16,669 bases of DNA from Halieaceae bacterium (GTDB taxonomy: Bacteria; Pseudomonadota; Gammaproteobacteria; Pseudomonadales; Halieaceae), in the NCBI GenBank assembly GCA_003523185.1, contig DPGN01000007.1, positions 26,703 to 43,371 of the forward strand, read 5' to 3'. The notes beneath the pieces were generated by a model. The model saw nothing but the letters and a program-made list of their open reading frames with translations. It was not told the origin of the DNA and ran no database searches. Each line of letters begins with the position of its first letter. The first letter of the stretch is position 1. The position numbers were made by a program, and so were the translations under genes. This document shows positions 6,460-14,222 of this stretch, piece by piece.

Positions 6460-7650
6460 TCAGCTCACCAGCTGCGCGATGGTAACTGCGGGATCGACAT
6501 CAGCGTCGTAATCGACGCCGTCGACTTCAAATCCGAACAACTGTAAAAACTCTTGTCGGTAACCCGCGAAATCGGACAAGTCATTCAGATTATCAGTGTC
6601 TATTTGATCCCATAGTCCAGCGACTTCTGCCTGTACTTCTGGCAGGAGCTCGAGATCATCCACGCGACAGCGACCCTCGTCGTCCTGCGGCTTGTCACCG
6701 TAGAGTGCCTCACGGAATAGCCTATCGATCTGCTCAATACACCCCTCGTGAGTGCCTTTTGCCTTCATCACTTTAAATAGAATGGCGAGGTATATCGGCA
6801 TAGCGGGGATAGCGGCCGAAGCCTGGGTTACGACTGCTTTGAGAACGGAAACGCGCGCATCACCGCCCTTTGCCGCCAAGCGCTCTCGAATGGCGACGAC
6901 CCGCTTATCAAGGTCTTTCTTTGCGGCGCCAATGGTGCCGTGCCAGTAAATGTCCCAGGTAATTTTCTCGCCGATATAGGTATAGGCCGTTGTCTTTGCG
7001 CCATCTGCCAAAACGCCCGCGTCGTCGAGCGCTTCAATCCACATCTGCCAGTCCTCACCGCCCATGACGGCCACCGTGTTGTCAATCTCCTCCTGAGACG
7101 CGGGCTCTAGGTGAAACTCCTGAATGGTTCCCTTGTCAGTATTGATCCCCTTTTGCACGGCTGCGGCTCCAATGGGCTTCAACGTTGATACGTGAACATC
7201 GCCTGTCACAGGATGCGTACGGCGCGGTGCAGCAAGACTGTAGACAACAAGATCAACCTGCCCTAAATCCTGTTTGATCAGATCGATAACGCTGTCTTTG
7301 ATCTCCGCCGAAAAAGCATCGCCATTGATACTCTTGGCATACAGTCCGGCGTCTTCGGCATACCGATGAAAAGCAGCAGAGTTATACCAACCAGCCGTTC
7401 CCGGCTTCTTCTCGTTCCCCTCTTTTTCAAAAAAGACGCCAATGGTAGATGCACCAGAGCCAAAAGCCGTCGTAATCCGAGACGCCAGTCCATAACCCGT
7501 CGATGCGCCAAGCACGAGCACACGCTTGGGTCCACCGGCTACATCACCTTTCGATTTCACGTGTTCAATCTGACGACGGACGTTCTCATCGCACCCAACA
7601 GGATGGGTCGTGGTACATAGGAATCCGCGAACTTTAGGCTTGATAACCAT
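6460..7650 (-). CDS. fabV: FabV-type enoyl-ACP / trans-2-enoyl-CoA reductase
   Basis: NADH-dependent enoyl reductase that performs the last reduction of each fatty-acid elongation cycle; FabV enzymes also reduce enoyl-CoA and are intrinsically insensitive to triclosan. The 396-residue product is the usual family length and begins MVIKPKVRGFLCTTTHPVGC. It has the nucleotide-binding VLGASTGYG (47-54), SLAAPRRTHP (138-147) and the catalytic Tyr-X8-Lys pair Y235/K244, with K245 beside it (the same numbering I recall for Burkholderia FabV). A longer frame starts at a GTG at 7665, but the ATG at 7650 has GAGAG 8 bases upstream and fits the family N-terminus. It is the first gene of the operon with the MBL hydrolase and acyl-CoA synthetase, and is divergent from the MAPEG gene. 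Confidence 0.96.
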   Translation of the reverse strand: MVIKPKVRGFLCTTTHPVGCDENVRRQIEHVKSKGDVAGGPKRVLVLGASTGYGLASRITTAFGSGASTIGVFFEKEGNEKKPGTAGWYNSAAFHRYAEDAGLYAKSINGDAFSAEIKDSVIDLIKQDLGQVDLVVYSLAAPRRTHPVTGDVHVSTLKPIGAAAVQKGINTDKGTIQEFHLEPASQEEIDNTVAVMGGEDWQMWIEALDDAGVLADGAKTTAYTYIGEKITWDIYWHGTIGAAKKDLDKRVVAIRERLAAKGGDARVSVLKAVVTQASAAIPAMPIYLAILFKVMKAKGTHEGCIEQIDRLFREALYGDKPQDDEGRCRVDDLELLPEVQAEVAGLWDQIDTDNLNDLSDFAGYRQEFLQLFGFEVDGVDYDADVDPAVTIAQLVS

Positions 7651-7766
7651 GAACTTAACTCTCACTCGAAATATCGGTGCGAAAGTCTAGCATGCGAGCC
7701 GTGTTTCGTTAGAGACTAGTGATGCGGTCTATTCCGCACATCGAATAACGATAACGGAGATCAACT
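7651..7766. promoter_or_regulatory. Divergent control region between fabV and the MAPEG gene
   Basis: This 116-bp region separates the two start codons and must hold both promoters. I could not pick convincing -35/-10 pairs. The most visible structure is an inverted repeat TGCGG-TCTATT-CCGCA (7723-7738), which could be an operator. A GGAG ribosome site for the plus-strand gene lies at about 7756-7759, 7 bases before its ATG. Confidence 0.45.
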
Positions 7767-8192
7767 ATGCAAGAATTCAACCCTATTTTGGGACCTGCGG
7801 CGCTACTCGCCACCTGGTCAGTCGTCATGTTCTTTATCTACGTCATCCGAGTGCTGGGCTCAGGTGCAAAGCTGGGCGAGCTGCCTCCCGGGTTTAGAGG
7901 CCCCGACGGCGAAGCTGACGCTCCCGACAAAATGAAGTGGACGCGCCACAACTACGAGCACCTGATGGAACAGCCTACGGCTTTCTATGCACTGGTGATT
8001 ATCCTCGCCATGGTTGGTGACACGTCGACACCATCACTCTATGCGGCTTGGACGTATGCCATCGCTCGTATTCTTCACAGCTTCTGGCAAATGCAAGTGA
8101 ACACTATTCCTGTTCGCTTTCTGCTCTTTATGATCGCGACCTTGGCGCTCGCCATGCTCGGCGTCCACGCGGTCATGTTTACGCTGCTTTGA
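7767..8192 (+). CDS. MAPEG-family membrane protein
   Basis: Integral membrane protein of the MAPEG superfamily (membrane-associated proteins in eicosanoid and glutathione metabolism). Members include microsomal glutathione transferases, and most bacterial ones have no assigned substrate. The 141 residues form four hydrophobic segments (about 8-30, 70-84, 90-107 and 116-139). A polar loop leads into NYEHLMEQPTAFYALV (64-79), the glutathione-contact type motif of the family, and ARILHSFWQMQVNTIPVRF follows. The start has a GGAG site 7 bases upstream. It is a single-gene unit: a hairpin terminator follows 41 bp after the stop, and fabV is divergent upstream. A detoxification role for electrophilic lipids would fit the neighbouring lipid operon but is speculation. 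Confidence 0.85.
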   Translation: MQEFNPILGPAALLATWSVVMFFIYVIRVLGSGAKLGELPPGFRGPDGEADAPDKMKWTRHNYEHLMEQPTAFYALVIILAMVGDTSTPSLYAAWTYAIARILHSFWQMQVNTIPVRFLLFMIATLALAMLGVHAVMFTLL

Positions 8193-8233
8193 TAACGTAG
8201 ATGCGTTGGCATCCAATGCCTTGGGACAAACTA

Positions 8234-8265
8234 AAGCCGGCTCGATCTTGAGCTGGCTTATTTTT
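8234..8265 (+). terminator. Rho-independent terminator after the MAPEG gene
   Basis: A 10-bp stem, AAGCCGGCTC (8234-8243) with GAGCTGGCTT (8250-8259, one G-U pair), closes a 6-base loop and is followed by A and TTTTT (8261-8265). It separates the MAPEG gene from the sugar block downstream. Confidence 0.88.
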
Positions 8266-8311
8266 CTGCCCCCTGCCGCTCGATAACGCTTCCCCCGAGA
8301 GACCGGCCCCA

Positions 8312-9223
8312 ATGACTGGTAAACCTTTATTGGCAGCTATCGAAACCGGCGGTACCAAATGTATTGTTTCGGTGGGCAGAGACCCAAACGCCGGAACACG
8401 ACACCGAATAAAAACTGACTCACCCAGCGAAACTGCAGCATCGATAGAACGCATCCTTCGCAAGGAAATAGGTCACACCAGTCTAGACGCTGTCGGTATC
8501 GCAAGCTTTGGCCCGCTTGATGTAGACACTGAGAGCCCTGATTACGGGCAAATAGGGCGAACGCCCAAACCTCACTGGGAGGGCTTCAATCTTAGATCGC
8601 ATCTGCAGGGAGTATTTGATTGCCCTGTTATGTCGGAGTCGGACGTCAATGGTGCTGCGTTCGCTGAGGCACACTGGCAACTCGACCGTCCTATTCAGCA
8701 CGTAGCCTATGTCACGGTAGGCACTGGAATAGGTGTAGGCGTTGTGCAAAACGGCAACATCATTAATGGACGATCGCACCCAGAAATTGGCCACATTCGC
8801 GTTGAAAAACACGTCTCTGACCAACCGTTTCCGGGCACCTGCCCCTTTCACGGTGCCTGTCTGGAAGGACTTGCGTCTGGCGCCGCGATTCATGAGCGTT
8901 GGGGAGCCTCACTGTCTGAGCTCGGCACCGATCATCCGGGTCTCGCGCTCGAAGCATTTTACCTTGGTCAGCTTGCTGTAAGCCTCATTCTTCATCATCG
9001 ACCCAAGGTCATTATCTTTGGTGGTGGTGTCTCGCAGACGCCCATGCTCCTCGAAAAGACAAGGGAAGAGTGCCTAAGACTCCTCGGGGATTATCTACCC
9101 GAACTGGCTTCCGCCGATTCGATAGAGAAACTGCTTAGGCCCCCAAGACTAGGCAATGACTCGGGCATACTGGGGGCCTTTATGATGGCCCAGCGAGCGT
9201 TTTTAGGAGCCAACAATTCGTAA
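8312..9223 (+). CDS. ROK-family fructokinase
   Basis: Cytoplasmic sugar kinase expected to convert fructose to fructose-6-phosphate with ATP. The 303-residue product has the ROK N-terminal phosphate motif AAIETGGTKC (8-17), the ASFGPLD and TPKPHW blocks typical of bacterial fructokinases (GmuE/ScrK/Mak type), the catalytic base Asp111 in ESDVNGAA and VGTGIGVGVV (136-145). It also has a complete ROK zinc site: His161 in HPEIGHI, then Cys177, His180 and Cys183 in CPFHGAC, followed by EGLASG. FGGGVSQ and PPRLGNDSGILGA end the C-terminal domain. Mannose or N-acyl hexosamines are less likely substrates. A weak GAGAG ribosome site lies 10 bases upstream. It precedes edd by 97 bp on the same strand, and a HexR-type box overlaps its stop codon, so it may be read separately from or through into the ED operon. 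Confidence 0.9.
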   Translation: MTGKPLLAAIETGGTKCIVSVGRDPNAGTRHRIKTDSPSETAASIERILRKEIGHTSLDAVGIASFGPLDVDTESPDYGQIGRTPKPHWEGFNLRSHLQGVFDCPVMSESDVNGAAFAEAHWQLDRPIQHVAYVTVGTGIGVGVVQNGNIINGRSHPEIGHIRVEKHVSDQPFPGTCPFHGACLEGLASGAAIHERWGASLSELGTDHPGLALEAFYLGQLAVSLILHHRPKVIIFGGGVSQTPMLLEKTREECLRLLGDYLPELASADSIEKLLRPPRLGNDSGILGAFMMAQRAFLGANNS

Positions 9224-9233
9224 TAAAATTACA
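9219..9233. promoter_or_regulatory. Distal HexR-type box upstream of edd
   Basis: CGTAAT-AAA-ATTACA matches the gammaproteobacterial HexR motif as I know it (TGTAAT, 3 A/T bases, ATTACA) with one mismatch. It overlaps the fructokinase stop codon (9221-9223), and its centre (9226) is 51 bp from the centre of the proximal box. Confidence 0.78.
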
Positions 9234-9259
9234 TAAATTTGGGTTTAATCCGTTTTTAA

Positions 9260-9288
9260 TCGCCAAATATGTATTTTTATTACATAAT
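9260..9288 (+). promoter_or_regulatory. Candidate sigma-70 promoter of edd
   Basis: -35 TCGCCA (9260-9265), 17-base spacer, -10 CATAAT (9283-9288). The -35 box is weak (4 of 6 consensus bases). The proximal HexR box fills the spacer and shares its last two bases with the -10, which fits repression by blocking polymerase. Confidence 0.5.
9270..9284. promoter_or_regulatory. Proximal HexR-type box of edd
   Basis: TGTATT-TTT-ATTACA fits the HexR consensus with one mismatch and overlaps the likely -10 element CATAAT. With the box at 9219-9233 it forms a pair. Confidence 0.8.
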
Positions 9289-9320
9289 AGGCGCCTCTTA
9301 ATTATAAGGTTCTACAGGCT

Positions 9321-11126
9321 ATGCACGCCGATATTTTGCGCGTAACCCGCGCGATTGAAGAGCGCAGCAAAGACTTGCGTGACGACTACTTGAGTGACGT
9401 TGACGCGATGCGTTTGGGCGCACCGGATCGCAAGCAGCTCAGTTGCGGCAACCTCGCCCACGGTATGGCCGCCTGCTCCAGTGATGACAAGTCCGTTATC
9501 AAGCTCATGGACGCGGCTAATATTGGCATTGTGACCGCACATAACGACATGTTGTCGGCCCATGAGCCCTACAAAGATTATCCAGAACGAATCAAAGCAG
9601 CGGCCCGACGAATGGGCAGCACCGCGCAAATTGCCGGTGGTGTCCCCGCCATGTGTGATGGGGTAACGCAAGGCCAGTCAGGCATGGAGTTAAGCCTGTT
9701 CAGCCGCGATATCATCGCGCAGGCGACTGCAGTCTCGCTGTCTCATCAGATGTTTGACGCGGCGTTGCTTCTGGGCGTCTGTGACAAAATCATTCCGGGA
9801 TTATTGATTGGTGCGCTGCAATTTGGACACCTTCCCGTCATGACTGTACCCGCGGGACCGATGACATCAGGTCTGTCTAACAAAGAAAAAGTTCGGATCC
9901 GACAATTGTTTGCTGAGGGCAAGATTGGCCGCGATGAACTACTCGAAGCGGAAAGCCAGTCCTATCACTCGCCAGGTACCTGCACTTTCTATGGCACAGC
10001 AAATAGTAATCAGGTCATGGTCGAAGCCATGGGTCTGCAGCTTCCAGGAAGCTCGTTCGTCAATCCGGGCACGCCACTTCGCGACGCACTGACGGATTTT
10101 GCCGCCGAACACATCACACGCATCACCGCACAAAGCCGAGACTATCGCCCCATGGCGGAGGTAGTTGATGCTCGCGCGCTCGTCAATGCCCTGGTCGCCC
10201 TCCTTGCATCAGGGGGCTCTACCAATCACTGCATTCACTTAATTGCGATTGCGCGAGCCGCTGGCTATCGCATGAACTGGTCCGATTTCGATTCGATCTC
10301 ATCGGTAACTCCGCTCATTGCACGCGTTTATCCAAACGGATCAGCGGATGTGAATCACTTCCATGCCGCGGGTGGTACAGGCGCACTCTTCTCCGCATTG
10401 TTAGATACGGGCCTGATGCACGCCGATGCTAAAACCTGCTTTGGTAATGGGTTTGGTGACTTCTGTCAGGAGCCAACCCTAATTGATGGTCAAATCGAAT
10501 GGCGCTCAGCCGCGGCAACCAGCCTTGACCCTGAAATCCTTACAACACCGGCCACGCCGTTTGCACCCAATGGTGGCGTAAAGCTACTTGAGGGCAATCT
10601 GGGCCGCAGCGTCATCAAGACATCAGCGGTTCAGGAGCAACACCACATTGTGGAGGCGCCAGCCGTTGTTATTGATGATCAGGACGATCTAAAGCCTCTG
10701 TTTGAAGCAGGCGAACTCGACAAGGATTGTGTCGTCGTTGTGCGCTTCCAGGGTCCTGCGGCAAATGGTATGCCCGAGCTCCACAAGCTCACGCCGATGC
10801 TTGGCGTATTGCAGGATAAAGGCCACAAAGTAGCCTTGGTGACCGATGGGCGTATGAGTGGCGCATCAGGTAAAGTTCCGGCAGCTATTCACTTGGTTCC
10901 TGAAGCATCGCAAGGGGGTCCGCTTGCTAAAATTCAGACCGGTGATGTGATTCGACTGGATGCCACAACCGGCGAGCTGTCGGCGCAAATCGATGAAACA
11001 GAAATAAAAAGCAGGACAGAAGCACAGGCACCCAAGGTGCCAAGGACAGTCGGTCGCGGGTTGTTTAGCAATAATCGACTGGCTGTCAGCAGCGCCGAGG
11101 AAGGCGCATCGTCACTGTTTATTTGA
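9321..11126 (+). CDS. edd: Phosphogluconate dehydratase (Entner-Doudoroff)
   Basis: Iron-sulfur enzyme dehydrating 6-phosphogluconate to 2-keto-3-deoxy-6-phosphogluconate (KDPG), the committed ED step. The 601-residue product is full length for Edd and aligns from the start (MHADILRVTRAIEERS). It has SCGNLAHG (41-48), HNDMLSAH, the IlvD/Edd signature MCDGVTQGQSGMELS (111-125), the cluster-type cysteines C154 (GVCDK) and C221 (PGTCTFYGTANSNQ), GGSTNH, NLGRSVIKTSA, and the second signature VTDGRMSGASGKVP near residue 510. These residues separate Edd from dihydroxy-acid dehydratase. The ribosome site is weak (AAGG, 11 bases upstream). First gene of the edd-glk-eda-zwf-pgl run, preceded by two HexR-type boxes. 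Confidence 0.97.
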   Translation: MHADILRVTRAIEERSKDLRDDYLSDVDAMRLGAPDRKQLSCGNLAHGMAACSSDDKSVIKLMDAANIGIVTAHNDMLSAHEPYKDYPERIKAAARRMGSTAQIAGGVPAMCDGVTQGQSGMELSLFSRDIIAQATAVSLSHQMFDAALLLGVCDKIIPGLLIGALQFGHLPVMTVPAGPMTSGLSNKEKVRIRQLFAEGKIGRDELLEAESQSYHSPGTCTFYGTANSNQVMVEAMGLQLPGSSFVNPGTPLRDALTDFAAEHITRITAQSRDYRPMAEVVDARALVNALVALLASGGSTNHCIHLIAIARAAGYRMNWSDFDSISSVTPLIARVYPNGSADVNHFHAAGGTGALFSALLDTGLMHADAKTCFGNGFGDFCQEPTLIDGQIEWRSAAATSLDPEILTTPATPFAPNGGVKLLEGNLGRSVIKTSAVQEQHHIVEAPAVVIDDQDDLKPLFEAGELDKDCVVVVRFQGPAANGMPELHKLTPMLGVLQDKGHKVALVTDGRMSGASGKVPAAIHLVPEASQGGPLAKIQTGDVIRLDATTGELSAQIDETEIKSRTEAQAPKVPRTVGRGLFSNNRLAVSSAEEGASSLFI

Positions 11127-11134
11127 GGGAAGGT

Positions 11135-12127
11135 ATGTCAGACGCGAGCATTGGTGCTAAGCCCCACTACCTAGTCGGTGATATCGGCGGTACCAATGCG
11201 CGCTTTGCCTATGTAACGCCCGAGCAGGCTCAACCGCAGTCGCTCGCCAAATATCGGGTGGCCGACTTTCAGAACTTTGATGAAGTCATGGCAAGGCTCA
11301 TTAGCGACTGGCAGGCGCTTGGATTACCCGGGGCGGGGCCCGAAAAAACCTGTTTGGCAGTCGCTGCGCCACCTCACTTGGAGACCATCAGTTTTACCAA
11401 CAGCCCCTGGCGATTCGACCGTGCTCTGCTCACGCGCTACCTCACCAACTCCTCCATCGAGATCATCAACGACTTTGCGGCCGTCGCACGCGCGCTGCCA
11501 GCGCTCTCGGCTGGAGATGTAGAGCAGATTGGCGTCGGGGTTGTTGAGGCGGGACAACCGATGGTGTCCATTGGTCCGGGAACGGGTACGGGTGTTGCCT
11601 CAGTGATTTTCGATAAGACAGGAACGCCACTTGTCCTTCAAGGCGAGGGCGGTCATGTGGACTTCGCCCCGATCACCGACATGGAGTTTGAGGTGCTAAA
11701 GCGACTTCGAGCCCGGTACGGACGTGTCTCTATCGAGCGCCTGCTATGCGGCGCAGGCATCGTTAATATCTATCAAGCACTTGCCGAAATTCGAGGGGTT
11801 CAACCCGAATTCTCAACACCTGGTGATATCGGCGCCGCAGCCCAACAAGAGTGGCCTCTAGCCTCCGAGACAATGGCCATGTTTTTTGCGGTACTCGGCT
11901 CCTCGGCGGGCAACTTGGCACTGACCACGGGCGCCATGGGCGGCGTCTACATTGCTGGTGGTATCGCCCCACGCTATATCGACTTGCTGCGCAAAAGCGA
12001 CTTTCGCGCGCGCTTTTTAGCCAAAGGTCGGTTTGCCGACTACAACACTAATATTGGCACCTTCGTCATTACTCATGACGACCCGGGACTGCTTGGTGCA
12101 GCCCTGTGCCTTGGAGATAAGCGGTAA
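11135..12127 (+). CDS. glk: Glucokinase (Glk family)
   Basis: ATP-dependent glucokinase making glucose-6-phosphate. The 330-residue product belongs to the non-ROK bacterial Glk family: phosphate-1 motif GDIGGTNARFAY (15-26), CLAVAAP, NSPWRF, catalytic Asp113 in INDFAAVARALP, phosphate-2 IGPGTGTGVAS (147-157), EGGHVDFAP (171-179), ERLLCGAGIVNIY (201-213) and GGVYIAGGIAPR near the C-terminus. The frame is open to a TTG at 11123 overlapping the edd stop. The ATG at 11135 has GAGG 6 bases upstream and gives the usual short N-terminus, so it is preferred, leaving an 8-bp gap after edd. Its stop touches the eda start, so expression is probably coupled. Confidence 0.95.
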   Translation: MSDASIGAKPHYLVGDIGGTNARFAYVTPEQAQPQSLAKYRVADFQNFDEVMARLISDWQALGLPGAGPEKTCLAVAAPPHLETISFTNSPWRFDRALLTRYLTNSSIEIINDFAAVARALPALSAGDVEQIGVGVVEAGQPMVSIGPGTGTGVASVIFDKTGTPLVLQGEGGHVDFAPITDMEFEVLKRLRARYGRVSIERLLCGAGIVNIYQALAEIRGVQPEFSTPGDIGAAAQQEWPLASETMAMFFAVLGSSAGNLALTTGAMGGVYIAGGIAPRYIDLLRKSDFRARFLAKGRFADYNTNIGTFVITHDDPGLLGAALCLGDKR

Positions 12128-12757
12128 ATGAACTCTGTGGCTTACGCATTTTTAGACAATGCACCCGTGATCCCCGTGATCGCAATCCAAAAGCTGGAAC
12201 ACGCTGTGCCTCTGGCTGAAGCGCTGGTAGCCGGTGGCATTATGAACCTTGAGGTGACGCTGAGAACCGAGCACGGACTCAAGGCGATCACCTTGATAAG
12301 AGATCAGGTAAAAGGCGCTAACGTTGGAGTGGGTACCGTATGCAACGCAACTGAATTCGATGCGGCCATCGACGCCGGCGCCAACTTTGTTGTATCGCCC
12401 GGTCAATCCGATGCGCTATTTGAGCGCGCATTACTGGCAAACATCCCGTTTTTGCCCGGCGCGGTGACAGCCACCGAAGTCATGGCAGCAAAGGAAGCCG
12501 GTTTCAACGTATTGAAGTTTTTCCCTGCAAGCACCTCAGGCGGTGCCGCCGCTATCAAAGCATTTGCAGGGCCATTTGCAGATCTGCAGTTCGTCCCAAC
12601 TGGGGGCATCAATTTAGACAATGCTGGCAGTTATCTATCGCTTTCCAATGTTCGGGCGGTAGGTGGATCATGGTTGACACCAGCGGACGCAATCCAAAAC
12701 GGACAGTGGGAACACATTACACAAATAGCACGCGAAGCGTCGCAGTTAGGCGCATAG
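12128..12757 (+). CDS. eda: KDPG aldolase
   Basis: Class I aldolase that splits KDPG into pyruvate and glyceraldehyde-3-phosphate, the second specific ED step. The 209-residue product has normal length. Active-site residues are visible: Glu42 and Arg46 in LEVTLRT, the phosphate/lid region SPGQSD (90-94), LPGAVTATEV and the Schiff-base Lys130 in LKFFPA. PTGGIN and AVGGSWL complete the barrel. The ATG directly follows the glk TAA with no gap; a GGAG site lies 11 bases upstream within glk. Some family members also cleave 4-hydroxy-2-oxoglutarate, which cannot be excluded. Confidence 0.97.
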   Translation: MNSVAYAFLDNAPVIPVIAIQKLEHAVPLAEALVAGGIMNLEVTLRTEHGLKAITLIRDQVKGANVGVGTVCNATEFDAAIDAGANFVVSPGQSDALFERALLANIPFLPGAVTATEVMAAKEAGFNVLKFFPASTSGGAAAIKAFAGPFADLQFVPTGGINLDNAGSYLSLSNVRAVGGSWLTPADAIQNGQWEHITQIAREASQLGA

Positions 12758-12773
12758 CTGGGGGAGCCACCAC

Positions 12774-14222
12774 ATGGCAGCGGTTGATTTAATTATTTTT
12801 GGGGCGTCGGGCGATCTGTCGGCGCGAAAACTGTTTCCTGCTCTACTCCAGTTAGAGCGACTCAACCTTTTGGAATCGGATCTGAGAATCGCCGCGGTCG
12901 CGCGAAGAGAGCAGTCTCTTGACGAATTCCTGCCGTTACTGAAGCAGAAGATGTCTTCTTACATGGGCAGCGACGCGCCGTCCGATAAAGAGTGGGAAAG
13001 CTTCACGTCTCGGTTCAGCTACGTAACGGTCAATTTTTCTGAGCCCGATCAATACGGTGAACTGCGCGAGTGGCTAGACGATGATCGCACTAGCCTATTT
13101 TACTTTGCGACGCCGCCTTCACTATTTGCGCCCATCTGCGAACACCTGAGCAATACTAATTGCCTCGCAGGCGACTGCCGCATTGTGGTTGAGAAACCCA
13201 TTGGCGAAAACCTCGAGTCATCGGTCAAGGTCAACGAAACACTCGCTAAGTATTTCGATGAAAAGTCGATTTATCGAATCGATCACTACTTGGGAAAGGA
13301 AACCGTACAGAACCTGCTGGTACTTCGATTCGCCAATAGCTTTATCAACAGCCAGTGGGACAACACCTGCATTGATCACGTGCAAATTACGGTCGGTGAA
13401 ATGGTGGGTATCGAAGGTCGCTGGACCTATTACGACCAGGTCGGTCAGTTGCGCGACATGGTACAGAACCATTTGATGCAGCTCATGTGCTTGGTCGCCA
13501 TGGAGCCACCCAACTCATTAAAAGCCGAGAGCATTCGAGATGAAAAAGTGAAAATCGTCCGAGCGCTGCGAAGAATCGACTCGCAGTCTGTTAACGAAAA
13601 AGTGGTTCGCGGTCAGTACATCAACGGTTGGATTCGCGGCACAGCGGTTCCTGGCTACCTAGACGAAGACGGCTGCGAAATGGACGCCAGTAATACGGAG
13701 ACCTACATCGCCATTAAGGCTCATATTGATAACTGGCGCTGGTCGGGTGTCCCATTCTACCTAAGGACGGGAAAGCGCTTGCCCGAGAAAGTCACTGAAA
13801 TTGTTATTCAATACAAGAACTTGCCACACAATATTTTCGGCGAGGGCGCCAACATCCCTAACAAGCTGGTTATTCGCTTGCAGCCCAACGAGGGCATTGA
13901 ACTCAGCATGGTCTCGAAGAAACAGAGCCTCAAAGAGCGTATGTCGCTGCAATCGCATCTACTCGATCTGGACTTCAGGGAAGGCAGCGATATGGACCGC
14001 ATTCCGGATGCGTACGAGCGACTCTTCCTTGATGCCATCCAAGGCGATCAATCCCTTTTCGTCGGCAGAGAGGAAATTGAGGAAAGCTGGCGCTGGTGCG
14101 ATAAGTTGATTGACGCCTGTCAAAGCCAAAACGTACCTGCCCTTCCTTACCAGGCAGGCTCGTGGGGTCCTGCCAAAGCAGAGGTGCTGATCGAGAAGGA
14201 TTTCCGGAGCTGGCATGTCTGA
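12774..14222 (+). CDS. zwf: Glucose-6-phosphate 1-dehydrogenase
   Basis: Oxidises glucose-6-phosphate to 6-phosphogluconolactone with NADP+ or NAD+, the entry to both the ED and oxidative pentose-phosphate routes. The 482-residue product is full length. It has the dinucleotide motif GASGDLSARK (10-19), FATPPSLF (111-118), EKPIG (140-144), the substrate/catalytic signature RIDHYLGKE (168-176), RDMVQNHLMQL, and RTGKRLPEK in the C-terminal beta-sheet domain. Ser16-Ala17-Arg18 in the first motif does not by itself settle cofactor preference. The start has a strong GGGGGAG-type ribosome site and lies 16 bp after eda. Its last 8 bases overlap pgl. Confidence 0.97.
   Translation: MAAVDLIIFGASGDLSARKLFPALLQLERLNLLESDLRIAAVARREQSLDEFLPLLKQKMSSYMGSDAPSDKEWESFTSRFSYVTVNFSEPDQYGELREWLDDDRTSLFYFATPPSLFAPICEHLSNTNCLAGDCRIVVEKPIGENLESSVKVNETLAKYFDEKSIYRIDHYLGKETVQNLLVLRFANSFINSQWDNTCIDHVQITVGEMVGIEGRWTYYDQVGQLRDMVQNHLMQLMCLVAMEPPNSLKAESIRDEKVKIVRALRRIDSQSVNEKVVRGQYINGWIRGTAVPGYLDEDGCEMDASNTETYIAIKAHIDNWRWSGVPFYLRTGKRLPEKVTEIVIQYKNLPHNIFGEGANIPNKLVIRLQPNEGIELSMVSKKQSLKERMSLQSHLLDLDFREGSDMDRIPDAYERLFLDAIQGDQSLFVGREEIEESWRWCDKLIDACQSQNVPALPYQAGSWGPAKAEVLIEKDFRSWHV

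Noticed and set aside
8483..8893. 136-codon minus-strand frame inside fructokinase
   Set aside because: Antisense to the conserved ROK core, with no motif or ribosome site.
12707..12721. ATTACA half-site before zwf as a HexR box
   Set aside because: The left half-site is absent (TGGGAA), and it lies inside eda coding sequence.
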